A stretch of DNA of 64,000 bases from the NCBI RefSeq assembly GCF_003967355.1, contig NZ_BIFH01000022.1, forward strand, positions 62,001 to 126,000, read 5' to 3'. This DNA is from Embleya hyalina (GTDB lineage Bacteria > Actinomycetota > Actinomycetes > Streptomycetales > Streptomycetaceae). Each line of letters begins with the position of its first letter. Position 1 is the stretch's first letter. Position numbers and translations under genes: made by a program. The notes beneath the pieces are model-generated. The model made no database searches. It saw only the letters and a program-made list of their open reading frames with translations, and was not told the origin of the DNA. Shown here piece by piece: positions 7,635 to 16,896 of the stretch.

Positions 7635-9494
7635 GTGAGCGCCACCCATCGGGGCCGAGGCCCCTCCATGCACAATCCTGTCGTTTCCCTCGTCGTCCTG
7701 GTGGGCGGCGCCGTCCTGGTCTGCGTCTGGCTGTGGCTGGCGGCCGACGTCGGAGCACGCTTGCACGGGGCGCAATCGCCGCCGCCTCCGGCGACGTTCG
7801 TCGTCGCGTGGGTCGTCGGCGAGTACTCCTGGCCGGGTGTATGGGCGACCGTCGCCGCGGCGGTGCCGGCGGCAGTGGTGGCCGCGTGCGGGTTCGCCAT
7901 CGGACGTGAGGTGCGACGGCGGAAGGTGCACCGGATCGACCGGGCCGTGCGATACCTGGCCTCCCGGTGGGAGTTGCGGGCGACGACCACGCGCGGCGCT
8001 CGGGCGGCGGCGCGCCGAATGGGGGTGCGTCGCGGGGCGGGGCCCGGGTTGCGGGTGGGACGGACCGTGCGCGGCGGTCGGGACCTGTGGGGTTCGTGGG
8101 AGGACATGCACGTGGACATCTGGGGGCCGCGTACCGGCAAGACCGTCACGCGTGCGATCCCGGCCGTGGTGTCGGCGCCGGGCACCGTGGTGGTGACCTC
8201 GAACAAGCGGGACATCCTGGACGCGACGCGTGGTGTGCGTGCGCGTCGGGGCCCGGTGTGGGTGTTCGATCCGCAGGCCCAGGCGGGCGAGCCGGCGACG
8301 TGGTGGTGGAATCCGCTGACGTTCATCGGGGACAACGTGGTCAAGGCCATCACGTTGGCGTCGATCTTCGCGAGCGTCAATCGTGCCTCGCACACGCGCA
8401 GTGACGGGTATTTCGAGCCCGCCGGGCAGGATCTGTTCGGTCATCTGATGCTCGCCGCCTCCGTCGACGGGCGGCCCATCACCGACGTGTACACCTGGCT
8501 CACCCGGGCGAACGACGACACACCGGCTCGGATCCTGCGTCGCGGGGGGCACGCGTCGGCGGCCGACGCGGTGGAGGGGGTGCTGACGGCACCCGGGCGA
8601 CAGCGGGCCGGGGTGTACGGGACGGCGTTGCAGATGGCGTCGTTCCTGTCCGCGCCGGAGGTCACGCGGTGGGTGACGCCGGGTGGCGATCCCGCGCGGC
8701 GCGAGTTCTCCCACGCGCGGTTCGCCTCCGTGGTCGGCGGCACGATCTATCTGCTGTCCGAGGAGACGAACAAGATGGCGGCGCCGCTGGTGTTGGCGCT
8801 GACCACGGCGATCGCCTACGCGAGCGAGGGTGCGGCGATCGAGAGTCCGGGTGGCCGGTTGGCCGTGCCGACGGTGTTCGTGTTGGACGAGGCCGCGAAC
8901 GTCTGCCCGTGGCAGGAACTCCCCACGATGTACAGCCACTACGGCTCGCGGGGCATCCTGATGATGACGATCCTGCAGTCCTGGTCGCAGGGCGCCGCCG
9001 TGTGGGGCGAGGTCGGGATGGCCAAGTTGTGGGGCGCGGCCAACGTCCGGGTCTACGGCGGTGGCGTATCGGATACTCGCTTCCTGGGCGAACTGTCCGC
9101 CGCCACGGGTGTGTTCGAGCCGCGCACCACGAGCACCACGCGGCGTTCGTCGGCGTGGTGGCCCGATTCGGTCGGGCGTTCGTCTCGGTCCGAGCCGGTC
9201 TTGGATGTCGCCGACCTGGTGTCGATGCCGCGCGGGCGGGCGCTGGTGCTGATGAGTGGGCGGCGCCCGGTGCTGGTCGAGCCGCTGCCGTGGTGGCAGG
9301 GGCCGCACGCGGACGCGGTCCGGGCGTCGATCACGGCCCACTCCCCGTCGGCTCGGGCAAACCCGTGGGTACGCGCCGCCGCCTCGCGGCCCCGTGTCGT
9401 GCGCGAACGACCTTCGCGGCGGGCGACATCGGCCGGGGTGGGGGCTGTCGCCGGGCCCGCGAGTGGCCCGCGTCGTCGTGGTGGGCGGCGCTGA
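7635..9494 (+). CDS. orphan TraG/VirD4-type conjugative coupling ATPase
   Basis: A 619-residue member of the type IV secretion coupling protein family. Two N-terminal membrane helices are followed by a motor domain with Walker A GPRTGKT (residues 164-170) and Walker B VFVLDEAANV (Asp418-Glu419). Such proteins are hexameric inner-membrane pumps that bring DNA or protein to a type IV channel. It is strikingly similar along its length to the gene at 51525-53279, sharing GSWEDMHVDIWGPRTGKT, SEETNKMAAPLV and WGAANVRVYGGGV, yet no other transfer genes surround it. The GTG at 7635 was chosen over ATG 7668 because both copies begin MSAT. A 34-residue C-terminal extension is basic and unique to this copy. 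Confidence 0.88.
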   Translation: MSATHRGRGPSMHNPVVSLVVLVGGAVLVCVWLWLAADVGARLHGAQSPPPPATFVVAWVVGEYSWPGVWATVAAAVPAAVVAACGFAIGREVRRRKVHRIDRAVRYLASRWELRATTTRGARAAARRMGVRRGAGPGLRVGRTVRGGRDLWGSWEDMHVDIWGPRTGKTVTRAIPAVVSAPGTVVVTSNKRDILDATRGVRARRGPVWVFDPQAQAGEPATWWWNPLTFIGDNVVKAITLASIFASVNRASHTRSDGYFEPAGQDLFGHLMLAASVDGRPITDVYTWLTRANDDTPARILRRGGHASAADAVEGVLTAPGRQRAGVYGTALQMASFLSAPEVTRWVTPGGDPARREFSHARFASVVGGTIYLLSEETNKMAAPLVLALTTAIAYASEGAAIESPGGRLAVPTVFVLDEAANVCPWQELPTMYSHYGSRGILMMTILQSWSQGAAVWGEVGMAKLWGAANVRVYGGGVSDTRFLGELSAATGVFEPRTTSTTRRSSAWWPDSVGRSSRSEPVLDVADLVSMPRGRALVLMSGRRPVLVEPLPWWQGPHADAVRASITAHSPSARANPWVRAAASRPRVVRERPSRRATSAGVGAVAGPASGPRRRGGRR

Positions 9495-9531
9495 CCTCGG
9501 CGGCACGCTGCCTGCGGCGGCGTCAGCGCCG
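9486..9531 (+). terminator. possible transcription terminator after the traG-like gene
   Basis: CGGCGCTGAC (9486-9495) and GTCAGCGCCG (9522-9531) pair perfectly across a 26-base GC-rich loop, spanning the stop codon. There is no U tract, as is usual in streptomycetes. Confidence 0.35.
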
Positions 9532-9759
9532 GGTGGGTGTGCGGCCCTGGAGGTCGACGCACCCTGCCGGGCGCCGCCTCCCCGGCGACCCGCACCGCCG
9601 GCCGTGGCTACGATCCGTGTCGCGAAGTTACTGGCCGCGTCCGGCTCGACTGCCCTTGAGTGGTGTCGCCGTCGACTCGGCGGGGTCCCGTGCGGCTCCG
9701 GTGGGTCGGGCGAGTGCTGCGAGATGTCTCACCACACGAGGACGGAACGGGGAACGAAC

Positions 9760-10464
9760 ATGCGTGGGTGGAGAAACCCGACACGTCGGATCGCTCTGTC
9801 GGCGGTGATCGCCGGTCTGCTCGTGCCGCTGGGCGCGGTCGTCGCGGCGCCGGCACAGGCGGCGGCGTCGTGCGGGACGGGGACGGGCACACATCAGCGG
9901 CGGGTGGAGGCGGCGCTGGGGCTGAAGGTCGACGGGGTTTCCTCGGCGGCCGATTGTCGGGCGATCCGCGCCTTCCAGGTCGCGCAGTCGATCACGCCCG
10001 CCGTCGGCTACGCGGGTCCGATCACCGCGAGCGTCGCGGAGTCGGTGGCGCGGCAGAACGCGGCCGCCCGCAACCCCAACGCGGCGGGGCTGTGCCCCAC
10101 GAACGTCGGCCGCGTCGCGTGCGTGGACTTGACCGCGCAGATCAGTTGGATCCAAAACGGCCAGGACGTGGTGCGGGCGCCGGTGGCCGTGCGCACCGGG
10201 CGCGACGGCTTCGAGACCAGGCCCGGCCGGTTCCGGATCTTCTGGCGCCACCGGGACCACGTGTCCTCGATCTACCACGTGCCCATGCCCCACAGCCAGT
10301 TCTTCGACGGGGACATCGCCTTCCACGCCATCGACGGCCCGATGTGGTCCGCACCCGGCTCGCACGGCTGCGTCAACATGCGCCCACAGGACGCCAAGGC
10401 CTACTGGGACACGCTCCGCACCGGTGACAAGGTCGTCGTCTTCGGCAACAAGCCGGGTACGTAG
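9760..10464 (+). CDS. secreted L,D-transpeptidase (YkuD) with peptidoglycan-binding region
   Basis: A 234-residue exported protein: basic start, hydrophobic stretch and AQAAA cleavage region around residue 36. Residues about 38-105 resemble a PG_binding_1 repeat (QRRVEAALGLKVDG, CRAIRAFQVAQ). The YkuD catalytic domain follows, with His189, His202 and Cys204 in SHGCVNM. The family forms 3-3 cross-links in peptidoglycan or attaches proteins to the wall, outside the membrane. The ATG at 9760 has GGGGAACG upstream. Nearby lipoproteins fit a cell-envelope theme but no operon is evident. Confidence 0.92.
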   Translation: MRGWRNPTRRIALSAVIAGLLVPLGAVVAAPAQAAASCGTGTGTHQRRVEAALGLKVDGVSSAADCRAIRAFQVAQSITPAVGYAGPITASVAESVARQNAAARNPNAAGLCPTNVGRVACVDLTAQISWIQNGQDVVRAPVAVRTGRDGFETRPGRFRIFWRHRDHVSSIYHVPMPHSQFFDGDIAFHAIDGPMWSAPGSHGCVNMRPQDAKAYWDTLRTGDKVVVFGNKPGT

Positions 10465-10622
10465 GCACAGCCGTCCGCACCGCTCCGCGCGTCGGTCGTG
10501 GGTCGGGTTTCTCCGTGCGCCGGAGGTCGGGATCGGGACAGGATTCCCTATTCCGGGGCCTCACGCGGCCGGGGCGGTGCGAAGTCGTCTCGGGCGAGGC
10601 GGACTTCCTCTCGGGGGTGGGC

Positions 10623-11345
10623 ATGACGACCGTCGTTCGGCGCCGCCCGCACGTGCGCGCGGCTCTCGTGGTGGGCGCGGTGGTCCTGGCGTGCGCGGCC
10701 TGCGACGACGCGGGGCATTCGTGGGCGGGGGCGTCGAACGCGCCCACGCCCGGCGACGCGCCCTCGTCGGCCGCCGCGCAACCCTCGATGGCATCGCGCG
10801 CGCCGTCGCCGGAATCGACACCCACGGCCACGGGCGCGAGCCCCGCCGACTCCCCCGATCCCTGCGCCCTGTTGACCGGTGCCGACCTTCGCCTGCGCGG
10901 CTCCGACGCGATCCCCCGGCCCGATCGGCTCGACGGATGGGATCGGGTGTGCAAGTGGTCGAGCATGCAGTTCAACGCGGGCTACACCCCTCCCCCCGAG
11001 GCGAAGCGCGGCGACTTCCCGCCGGGCCCGGCGGGAGATCTCCGGATGGCCACACAGGGCGCCGACAGACTCGCCGAGGTCATGCGCAACTCCTCCGCCG
11101 TCATCGTGCGGATCGCCTTTCGCTCGGGGGCACCCAATCCGCTGCCGAGTTCCTACACCACGTCCGGGCGCCGGGTCGAGGTGAATCCTCCGGACGCGAG
11201 CGCCCCGGACACGTGCGGGGTGTCGACGTCGTGGCGAGGCGGGACGGTCACGCTCGCGGTCAGCGACGGCACGCACGCCTCGGAGGAGCCGTGCGCCCGG
11301 GCGAAGCGCCTGATGGCCGTGGTGACGGCGAAGATCCCCTCCTGA
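10623..11345 (+). CDS. predicted lipoprotein, DUF3558-like
   Basis: The 240-residue product has a short hydrophobic signal ending in VVLACAAC, with two candidate lipid-bearing cysteines. A roughly 45-residue Ser/Thr/Pro/Ala linker follows, then a globular part opening DPCALLTGADLRLRG. This opening and the later Cys pairs resemble the DUF3558 lipoproteins common in actinomycetes, whose function is unknown. It should be anchored on the outer face of the membrane. ATG 10623 is preceded by a G-rich stretch. It lies 158 bp after the L,D-transpeptidase on the same strand. Confidence 0.75.
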   Translation: MTTVVRRRPHVRAALVVGAVVLACAACDDAGHSWAGASNAPTPGDAPSSAAAQPSMASRAPSPESTPTATGASPADSPDPCALLTGADLRLRGSDAIPRPDRLDGWDRVCKWSSMQFNAGYTPPPEAKRGDFPPGPAGDLRMATQGADRLAEVMRNSSAVIVRIAFRSGAPNPLPSSYTTSGRRVEVNPPDASAPDTCGVSTSWRGGTVTLAVSDGTHASEEPCARAKRLMAVVTAKIPS

Positions 11346-11675
11346 ATCGACGCGGGCACGGACGGGACGTGCCCCGGCGCTCGTGACCGCGTCCGGGTGG
11401 GACGCCCCCTCGGGCACCCGAACGCCGTTCGCGGCGCGGCTCAGCCCTCGAATGTGTGTGGCCCACCCGCAACATCTCGCATTCTGCCCACGGTTGGCAG
11501 CGCCCGACCGGTTGCGCAGCATGGCCGTATGGGGGGCGGTCGGCCTTCCGGAGCGCCGCGCAGGGCGGTGAACTCGAATGCGGCGGCGGATTCCGTCGAC
11601 GTCGTCCGGCCGTTCGCGCCGTACGTTTTCGGCCGGGCGACATCGTCCGAGCCGCGTTTCCCGGGGGAAGAGCAC
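11346..11675. other. gene-free spacer
   Basis: 330 bases between the DUF3558-like gene and the next plus-strand gene. The frame of the downstream gene stays open through most of it, but the composition is not coding-like and a strong GGGGGAAG sits only before ATG 11676. No terminator was clear. Confidence 0.45.
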
Positions 11676-12620
11676 ATGACGGTCACGCGTCATCACGACG
11701 GACTCGGCGGCGAGTCCACCGGCTGGGCCTCGGCGGGCACCAGCGTCGAATCCTGGCTGGAGAACATCGCGACGGTGGGGCGGATCCACCGCCATCTGCG
11801 GGCTCGCCTCGACAACGGGGCGGCGGTGGGGCCGAGTGGGGATGCGGTGCGGCGCCTGGAGGCACACGGAGGCCGTGCGCTGACCACCATCCGCGCGGCC
11901 CTGCGCGCGGCGCCCCCGAAGGCCACCATCGTGCCCTGTCCGGACGGGGTGGCCGGTCACGCGTCGGCCTGGGCCGAGGCGTTGACCACCCTGGTGGAGT
12001 CCGCGGGGTGGTTCGATCACGTGTGGGAGGCGCTGGGTCCGACCGGCGGCGATCACCCGGCGCGGGACGACGCCTCGGAGCATGGTGATCGGTGCGCGTC
12101 GATGGGTGAGCGTGTGGTCCACGGTGGCGCCGACCTCGGGAACGGGGATGGGACGACGGTGGGTTGTCGCGTGTGTGGCCGGGCCGTTCGGCGGTCCCAC
12201 GGGGAACCCGGGCCCGAGATCGACGCCCGGACGATCTCACGCTCCGAGTGGTGTGTCGTGGTGGCCGAGGCCGTCGCCGACGCGCGGGCGGTGGACGCCG
12301 CGCTGGTCCACCTGCACGTGGCGCCCGGCAGGTCGGTGCGCGGGGGCGGCGCGGATCCGCTGTTCGTGGACCGGTTTCGGTTGGAACCCGGCGGTCGGGT
12401 CTCGACCACGTTCGAACCGACCGCGCCCCTGGGCGCGGGGGCCGAGATCCAGGCCCTGTGCGTAAGCGGATTCCGGGTGTCCGCCGCGCGCGTACCGGTG
12501 GCGGACTGCGACACCGTACGGCTGCGGCCCGCGAAGGGTCGGCCGACGGCGGCCCGCGTGGTGATCCCGGCTCCCGGCCCCCGTCGGCCGGGTGTGGGTT
12601 CCGTCGGCCTGCGCTTCTGA
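11676..12620 (+). CDS. hypothetical protein, 314 aa
   Basis: I do not recognise a family. The protein is soluble and Gly/Ala/Arg-rich. An N-terminal helical part (SVESWLENIATVGRIHRHLRARL, read in pieces, then AWAEALTTLVESAGW) is followed by a CRVCGRAVRR segment near the middle that could bind a metal, and a beta-rich C-terminal half (VDAALVHLHVAPG; FVDRFRLEPGGRV). GGGGGAAG five bases before the ATG supports the start. The alternating helical and beta-rich halves suggest two domains. Codon use is typical of the window. Confidence 0.6.
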   Translation: MTVTRHHDGLGGESTGWASAGTSVESWLENIATVGRIHRHLRARLDNGAAVGPSGDAVRRLEAHGGRALTTIRAALRAAPPKATIVPCPDGVAGHASAWAEALTTLVESAGWFDHVWEALGPTGGDHPARDDASEHGDRCASMGERVVHGGADLGNGDGTTVGCRVCGRAVRRSHGEPGPEIDARTISRSEWCVVVAEAVADARAVDAALVHLHVAPGRSVRGGGADPLFVDRFRLEPGGRVSTTFEPTAPLGAGAEIQALCVSGFRVSAARVPVADCDTVRLRPAKGRPTAARVVIPAPGPRRPGVGSVGLRF

Positions 12621-12822
12621 GCACCGGTGACCGAGTACCCATGCCCGCGCGTCGCATCGGCTACGAACTCGCGACGTCGGGATCCGCGGCTGGAGTGGAG
12701 TTCCGTGTTCGTTCGGCCGTCAGGTCGTCTGCCCGGACGTTTCGGAGTCGGCGAAAGGGTCCTCGCTGTGCGGTGTCTGCGCGGACGGGGTCGTGTCCGG
12801 CCCGGCACCTAGCCTGTGCGCC

Positions 12823-13800
12823 ATGACGGACATCCCGCTCAGGCAGGCCGAGTTGATCCACGAGTCCGACGAGCCTGTCGGAGCCGAGGTACGGAGGGTG
12901 AGGGGTGGCTGGGCCGCCTACGGACCCTCGTACCGGATCCTGCTGTTCGACGCGGATCTGCGTGTCCGCCGGCGCTTCCCGATCCCCGTCCGCTTCCGCG
13001 GTACCAGGTACTCCTGGGACGTCCATCCCAGCGGACGCTGGGCGGTTTTCTCCGACACGCGCCACACCACCTGCGTCGGGCCCGGTGGCGACACTGTCTG
13101 GGAAGCCGACCACCCGGCTCTGATCAACGTGGACGGGGACCCTGTTGTGGTCTGTGCGTTCTTCCACCCCACCCGTGACGAACTCCACGTGTTCCCTGGG
13201 ATGGCCGACAACGACACCGAGGTCGAAGACGCCGGATATGAAAGCGCGCGATGGACGGTCTCCCTGCCCGACCTGACCGTCACGAAATCAGAGTTTTCAC
13301 ATTCTCAGGATCAATGGCTCATATTTCCGGACGGCCAGTACTACGGCGCGTCCGGGTTCGACGGTCATGACGTGGACGGCTGGTGCGGCCTCTGGGATGA
13401 GGGCGAGGACTCCGACGGGGTCGGCCGTCCCCTCGATGTTCACCCGGACCGCACCACGTGGCTCGGGAATGCGAGTGGCTCTCTCTACATGAACCCACTC
13501 CGACGACCGGATGCCGAATACCCGCAGGACGAGGGCGACGAGGACGAGGTGGCAACGGACCACGACAGTTACGACGAAGCGTTCTTCCTCGACCGGAACC
13601 TGGTCCTGGCAGCAACCCGGGAACCCATCACCCATGAACTCCTGGACGCCGACAACCTGCAGCTCATCGCCCGCGTGGCATACCCCGTTGCCGACCAGGA
13701 GTGGTACTGGCTCGCCGCCACCGGAGACGGCACATGGACCACCACCAGCCGTCCACCGGGCGGCACGACCGCCCGACTGCGGCACTGGCGCCTCGCCTGA
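12823..13800 (+). CDS. hypothetical protein with beta-propeller-like character, 325 aa
   Basis: An acidic, Trp/Asp-rich soluble protein with no signal peptide. Repeating beta-type segments such as YRILLFDADLRVRRRFPI, WDVHPSGRWAVFSD, GDTVWEADHPAL and LDVHPDRTTWLGNASG look like blades of a WD40/propeller fold. This is an inference from the pattern; no family is certain. The C-terminal part has a very acidic stretch (about residues 235-248). Codon use in the second half is slightly less GC-rich than in neighbouring genes. It stands alone between unrelated genes. Confidence 0.65.
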   Translation: MTDIPLRQAELIHESDEPVGAEVRRVRGGWAAYGPSYRILLFDADLRVRRRFPIPVRFRGTRYSWDVHPSGRWAVFSDTRHTTCVGPGGDTVWEADHPALINVDGDPVVVCAFFHPTRDELHVFPGMADNDTEVEDAGYESARWTVSLPDLTVTKSEFSHSQDQWLIFPDGQYYGASGFDGHDVDGWCGLWDEGEDSDGVGRPLDVHPDRTTWLGNASGSLYMNPLRRPDAEYPQDEGDEDEVATDHDSYDEAFFLDRNLVLAATREPITHELLDADNLQLIARVAYPVADQEWYWLAATGDGTWTTTSRPPGGTTARLRHWRLA

Positions 13801-13900
13801 CATGTCCCGCGGGGGGCGGTGTAGCCGGGAGAGGGCTGTCTCGGAGGGCGGCGGGTGGGTGGGGGTCGGCGGGTATGCCGTTGCCTAATCATATGCGGCT

Positions 13901-13913
13901 GCTTATCATAAGC
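13901..13913. promoter_or_regulatory. inverted repeat at the start of the TIGR03086 gene
   Basis: GCTTAT-C-ATAAGC is a perfect 6-bp dyad in an AT-rich patch, ending two bases before the ATG at 13916. A regulator bound here would block initiation. The XRE-type regulator encoded by the next gene is a candidate ligand. Position and symmetry are seen; binding is inferred. Confidence 0.35.
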
Positions 13914-13915
13914 TC

Positions 13916-14530
13916 ATGCATACGAAACTGGAGCGGATCCGCGAGCTCGACGCACGCGCCGTGCGCTACAGCGTCGAGCTGGTCGGGCAGGCCGCGTCCA
14001 CGGACCTCGATCGACCCACGCCGTGCGCGGGATGGACACTGGCGGATTTGCTCGGACACATGACCGCGCAACATCGGGGCTTCGGGAAGGCCGCGGCCGG
14101 GGACGGCGGCGACCGGACGCACTGGGCGATCGCGCCGCTCGGAACCGACCCGGCCGCCACCTACCGGGAGTCGGCCGACGCGCTGATCGCCGCTTTCGCG
14201 GAAGTGGCGGGCGAGGAGGTGGAATTCGACCTGCCCGAGTTCGGCGTGGACCGCGGCTTCCCGGCGGTCGAGGCGATCGGCTTCCACTTCATCGACTACC
14301 TCGTGCACGGCTGGGACGTCGCCCGCGCGCTCGGCGTGCCGTTCGAACCCGAGGCCGATCTGGTCACGGCGGGGCTGCCGATCGCGCTGGCCGTCCCCGA
14401 CACCGACCACCGCCTGCGCCCGGGCGCCGCGTTCGCGCCGAGCCTGGACGGCTGGGATCGTACGCGGGCGCTCGACCGGATCCTGCTGTACCTCGGCCGT
14501 TCGCCGCGATGGCCGGCGACGACGGGGTGA
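13916..14530 (+). CDS. TIGR03086-type metal-binding protein (mycothiol-dependent isomerase-like)
   Basis: 204 residues with the DinB-like four-helix fold of the mycothiol-dependent maleylpyruvate isomerase superfamily. It shows PCAGWTLADLLGHMTAQH (His48) and FHFIDYLVHGWDVARALG, where Asp127 and His131 complete the probable divalent metal site. The founding enzyme uses mycothiol, the actinobacterial thiol cofactor. TIGR03086 members have no proven substrate. It overlaps the XRE regulator gene by four bases (GTGA), so the two are translationally coupled. Confidence 0.85.
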   Translation: MHTKLERIRELDARAVRYSVELVGQAASTDLDRPTPCAGWTLADLLGHMTAQHRGFGKAAAGDGGDRTHWAIAPLGTDPAATYRESADALIAAFAEVAGEEVEFDLPEFGVDRGFPAVEAIGFHFIDYLVHGWDVARALGVPFEPEADLVTAGLPIALAVPDTDHRLRPGAAFAPSLDGWDRTRALDRILLYLGRSPRWPATTG

Positions 14531-15480
14531 GCCCCCACGGAGCGGTGGGCGGGTCCGCGCGCCGATCCCGCTCGGCCGGATCGTCGAGCCGGCACACCGA
14601 GTTGGGCGCCTTCCTGCGCAGCCGGCGCGAACGACGTACCCCCGGCGAGGTGGGCCTGACCCCGGGCCCGAGGCGACGCACCCCGGGGCTGCGTCGCGAG
14701 GAGGTGGCCCTGCTCGCGGGTGTGGGATTGACCTGGTACACCTGGCTGGAACAGGGGCGTGCGATCAACGCGAGCGCCCAGGTGTTGGACGCGATCGCGC
14801 GCACGCTGGGACTGGATCCGGCGGAGCGAACCCACCTGTACCGCCTGTCCGGGATCGAGCGCGAAGTCCGTGCGCAGAGTGTCGAACTTCCCCCGGAATT
14901 CGGCGAGATCCTCGACCATCTCCGCGCTCTCCCGGCGGCGGTGTACAACGCCCGCTTCGACGTACTGGCCTCGAACGCGGCGTACGACAGGGTCTTTCCG
15001 ATGATGGTCGCCAGGCCCCGCGACCGGCGCAATGTCGTGACGGCGCTGTTCGAGGCGACGGATTCCTGCGACCTGTTCGTCGATCGCGACGACGAGGCGA
15101 CCCACCTGGTCGCGGAGTTGCAGACCGCCTTCGGTCGACACGTGGGTGAGCCGGAGTGGACCCGGTTCGTCGACGAACTGATGCGCGGGAGTGCCGAGTT
15201 CGCGCGCATGTGGGGTCGTCGTGAGGTGGCCTCCCCGCAGCGGCGGATCCGGAGAATCCGCAACGCCGAGGTGGGGTCGCTGAATCTCGTCGCGACCAGG
15301 TTGACCGCCGTCACCCCGGAGACCCACGTGATCGTCCACACCCCGGCGGACCCGCCCACGCGCGAGCGACTGGACCGGCTGCTGTTCGCGGCGAATCCGC
15401 ACGCGCCGCGCCGCGTTCGCCGACGAAGTCACGCGGTCCCGATCCCACCGATTCATTTTTTGTACGAACGATCGTGCTAA
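14527..15480 (+). CDS. XRE-family regulator with MmyB-type ligand-binding domain
   Basis: 317 residues. The N-terminal helix-turn-helix is LGAFLRSRRERRTP followed by GLRREEVALLAGVGLTWYTW and LEQGRAINAS. The MmyB-like PAS-type sensor domain comes after it (YNARFDVLASNAAYDRVFP, then GSLNLVATRLTAV). Proteins of this kind in streptomycetes typically control a neighbouring dehydrogenase/reductase gene. Here a thioesterase-SDR fusion follows four bases after the stop. The GTG at 14527 overlaps the preceding stop; ATG 14509 is an in-frame alternative. The last 30 residues are basic and unusual for the family. Confidence 0.88.
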   Translation: MSPHGAVGGSARRSRSAGSSSRHTELGAFLRSRRERRTPGEVGLTPGPRRRTPGLRREEVALLAGVGLTWYTWLEQGRAINASAQVLDAIARTLGLDPAERTHLYRLSGIEREVRAQSVELPPEFGEILDHLRALPAAVYNARFDVLASNAAYDRVFPMMVARPRDRRNVVTALFEATDSCDLFVDRDDEATHLVAELQTAFGRHVGEPEWTRFVDELMRGSAEFARMWGRREVASPQRRIRRIRNAEVGSLNLVATRLTAVTPETHVIVHTPADPPTRERLDRLLFAANPHAPRRVRRRSHAVPIPPIHFLYERSC

Positions 15481-15484
15481 TCTT

Positions 15485-16816
15485 ATGGACATGATGGAGC
15501 CGTCTCCGCAGCCGCGACCGACCGAGCCGTTCCGGTACGGGGCTCGTGTGCACTTCGACGAACTGGACCCGATGGGGATCCTGCACAACGCCCGCTATCA
15601 CGTACACGTCGAGCGCGCGGTCGCCGCGTTCTACGAGAGCCGGGGCTTCCACTGGGCCGACGACCTCGCCGTGAATCCGGACAAATTCCATGCCGTGCGC
15701 CGCGTCGAGGCGGACTTCCGCGCGCCGTTCGTCGGCGAGGGGACGATGGAGGTCGAACTGTGCCTCGAACACCTCGGGCGCACGAGCATCCGCTACGGAT
15801 TCACCTGCCGCAAGCCCGACGGGACGCTGCTGGCCTCGGGGCTGCGCACCGTGGTGAAACTGGATCCGACGACGTTTCGCCCGACCGAGTGGACGGACGA
15901 GTGGCGCCTCGCCCACCTCACGGGCCTGCCACGACCCGATCGACCTGGCGACGCCCCGCCCGAGGCGGACGGAATCCACCGCACGGCCGAGGGTGGTGGT
16001 GACGGACCCATGATCGACCGGCCCCGGTCGGCGGGCCCCGCCGACGGCGACGATCGGGCCACGAAGCGATTCACCGACAAGACCGTCCTGATCACCGGCG
16101 GCGGCAGCGGCATCGGACTCGCCGCCGCACGACGATTCCTCGACGAGGGAGCCCACGTCGTCATCACCGGCCGGGACGCGGCGAGGCTGGCGGCGGCGTC
16201 CGTGCGGTTGGACGCGGGCGAACGTGTCCTGGCCCTTGCCGCCGACGTCTCCGTGTCCGCCGACCTGGACCACCTGATGCACCGGATCCGGGCGTGGCGT
16301 GGGGGGTTGGACGTGGTCTTCGCCAACGCCGGCGTCGGCGTCTTCAAGCCGAGCGTGGAACTCGTCGAGACCGACTTCGACCACACCGTGGAAGTCAACT
16401 TCAAGGGCGTCTTCTTCACCGTCCACAAGGCCCTTCCGCTGCTGCGCGACGGGGGCTCGGTGGTCCTCAACGCCTCCTGGACACTGCACCGCGGTCTGTC
16501 GATCGCGTCGATCTACTCCGCGAGCAAGGCCGCCGTACACAACCTCGCCCGTACCCTCGGGGCCGAACTCGCGCCGCGCGCGATCACGGTCAACTCGGTC
16601 AGTCCCGGCTACATCGACACGGAGATCTACCGCGAGGCCAACCCCGAACCCGCCGAACGTGCCCGCAACGCCCGCGAGGTGCCCCTGGGCACGCTCGGCC
16701 GTCCCGACGAGGTCGCCGCCGCAGTCGCGTTCCTCGCCTCCGACGACGCCTCGTACATCACCGGTCAGGACCTCGTCGTCGACGGTGGCCTCCTCGGGTG
16801 TGTGCCGGCTGGTTGA
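15485..16816 (+). CDS. hotdog thioesterase (4HBT) fused to a short-chain dehydrogenase
   Basis: A single 443-codon frame with two enzymes. Residues about 15-150 are a 4HBT acyl-CoA thioesterase (VHFDELDPMGILHNARYHVHVE, the hotdog active-site region with Asp, in pieces). A Pro/Gly/Asp-rich linker of about 45 residues follows. Residues about 195-443 are a classical SDR: TGGGSGIG at 204-211 for NAD(P), FANAGVG, a Ser in VVLNASW, Tyr344-xxx-Lys348 in YSASK, and SPGYIDTEIY. Coupling thioester hydrolysis to ketone/alcohol interconversion is an inference. ATG 16011 could give a separate SDR, but no stop splits the frame. A Shine-Dalgarno before 15485 is not obvious. Confidence 0.87.
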   Translation: MDMMEPSPQPRPTEPFRYGARVHFDELDPMGILHNARYHVHVERAVAAFYESRGFHWADDLAVNPDKFHAVRRVEADFRAPFVGEGTMEVELCLEHLGRTSIRYGFTCRKPDGTLLASGLRTVVKLDPTTFRPTEWTDEWRLAHLTGLPRPDRPGDAPPEADGIHRTAEGGGDGPMIDRPRSAGPADGDDRATKRFTDKTVLITGGGSGIGLAAARRFLDEGAHVVITGRDAARLAAASVRLDAGERVLALAADVSVSADLDHLMHRIRAWRGGLDVVFANAGVGVFKPSVELVETDFDHTVEVNFKGVFFTVHKALPLLRDGGSVVLNASWTLHRGLSIASIYSASKAAVHNLARTLGAELAPRAITVNSVSPGYIDTEIYREANPEPAERARNAREVPLGTLGRPDEVAAAVAFLASDDASYITGQDLVVDGGLLGCVPAG

Positions 16817-16896
16817 AGGCCCTCACGGCGGCCCGCCTCGCGTTCGTGGCCGCACGGCGTGGGGCACCGATCGACGGGCGCGGTGGGTACACGGCC

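Noticed and set aside
7389-9506. 705-codon minus-strand frame covering the orphan traG-like gene
   Set aside because: Shadow frame of GC-rich DNA with Arg/Pro/His-rich product and no motif.
15452-15490. Separate promoter or leaderless start for the thioesterase-SDR gene
   Set aside because: A TAATCT hexamer and AT-rich patch exist, but the spacing to any -35 is poor and the gene starts four bases after the regulator stop, which suits one transcript.
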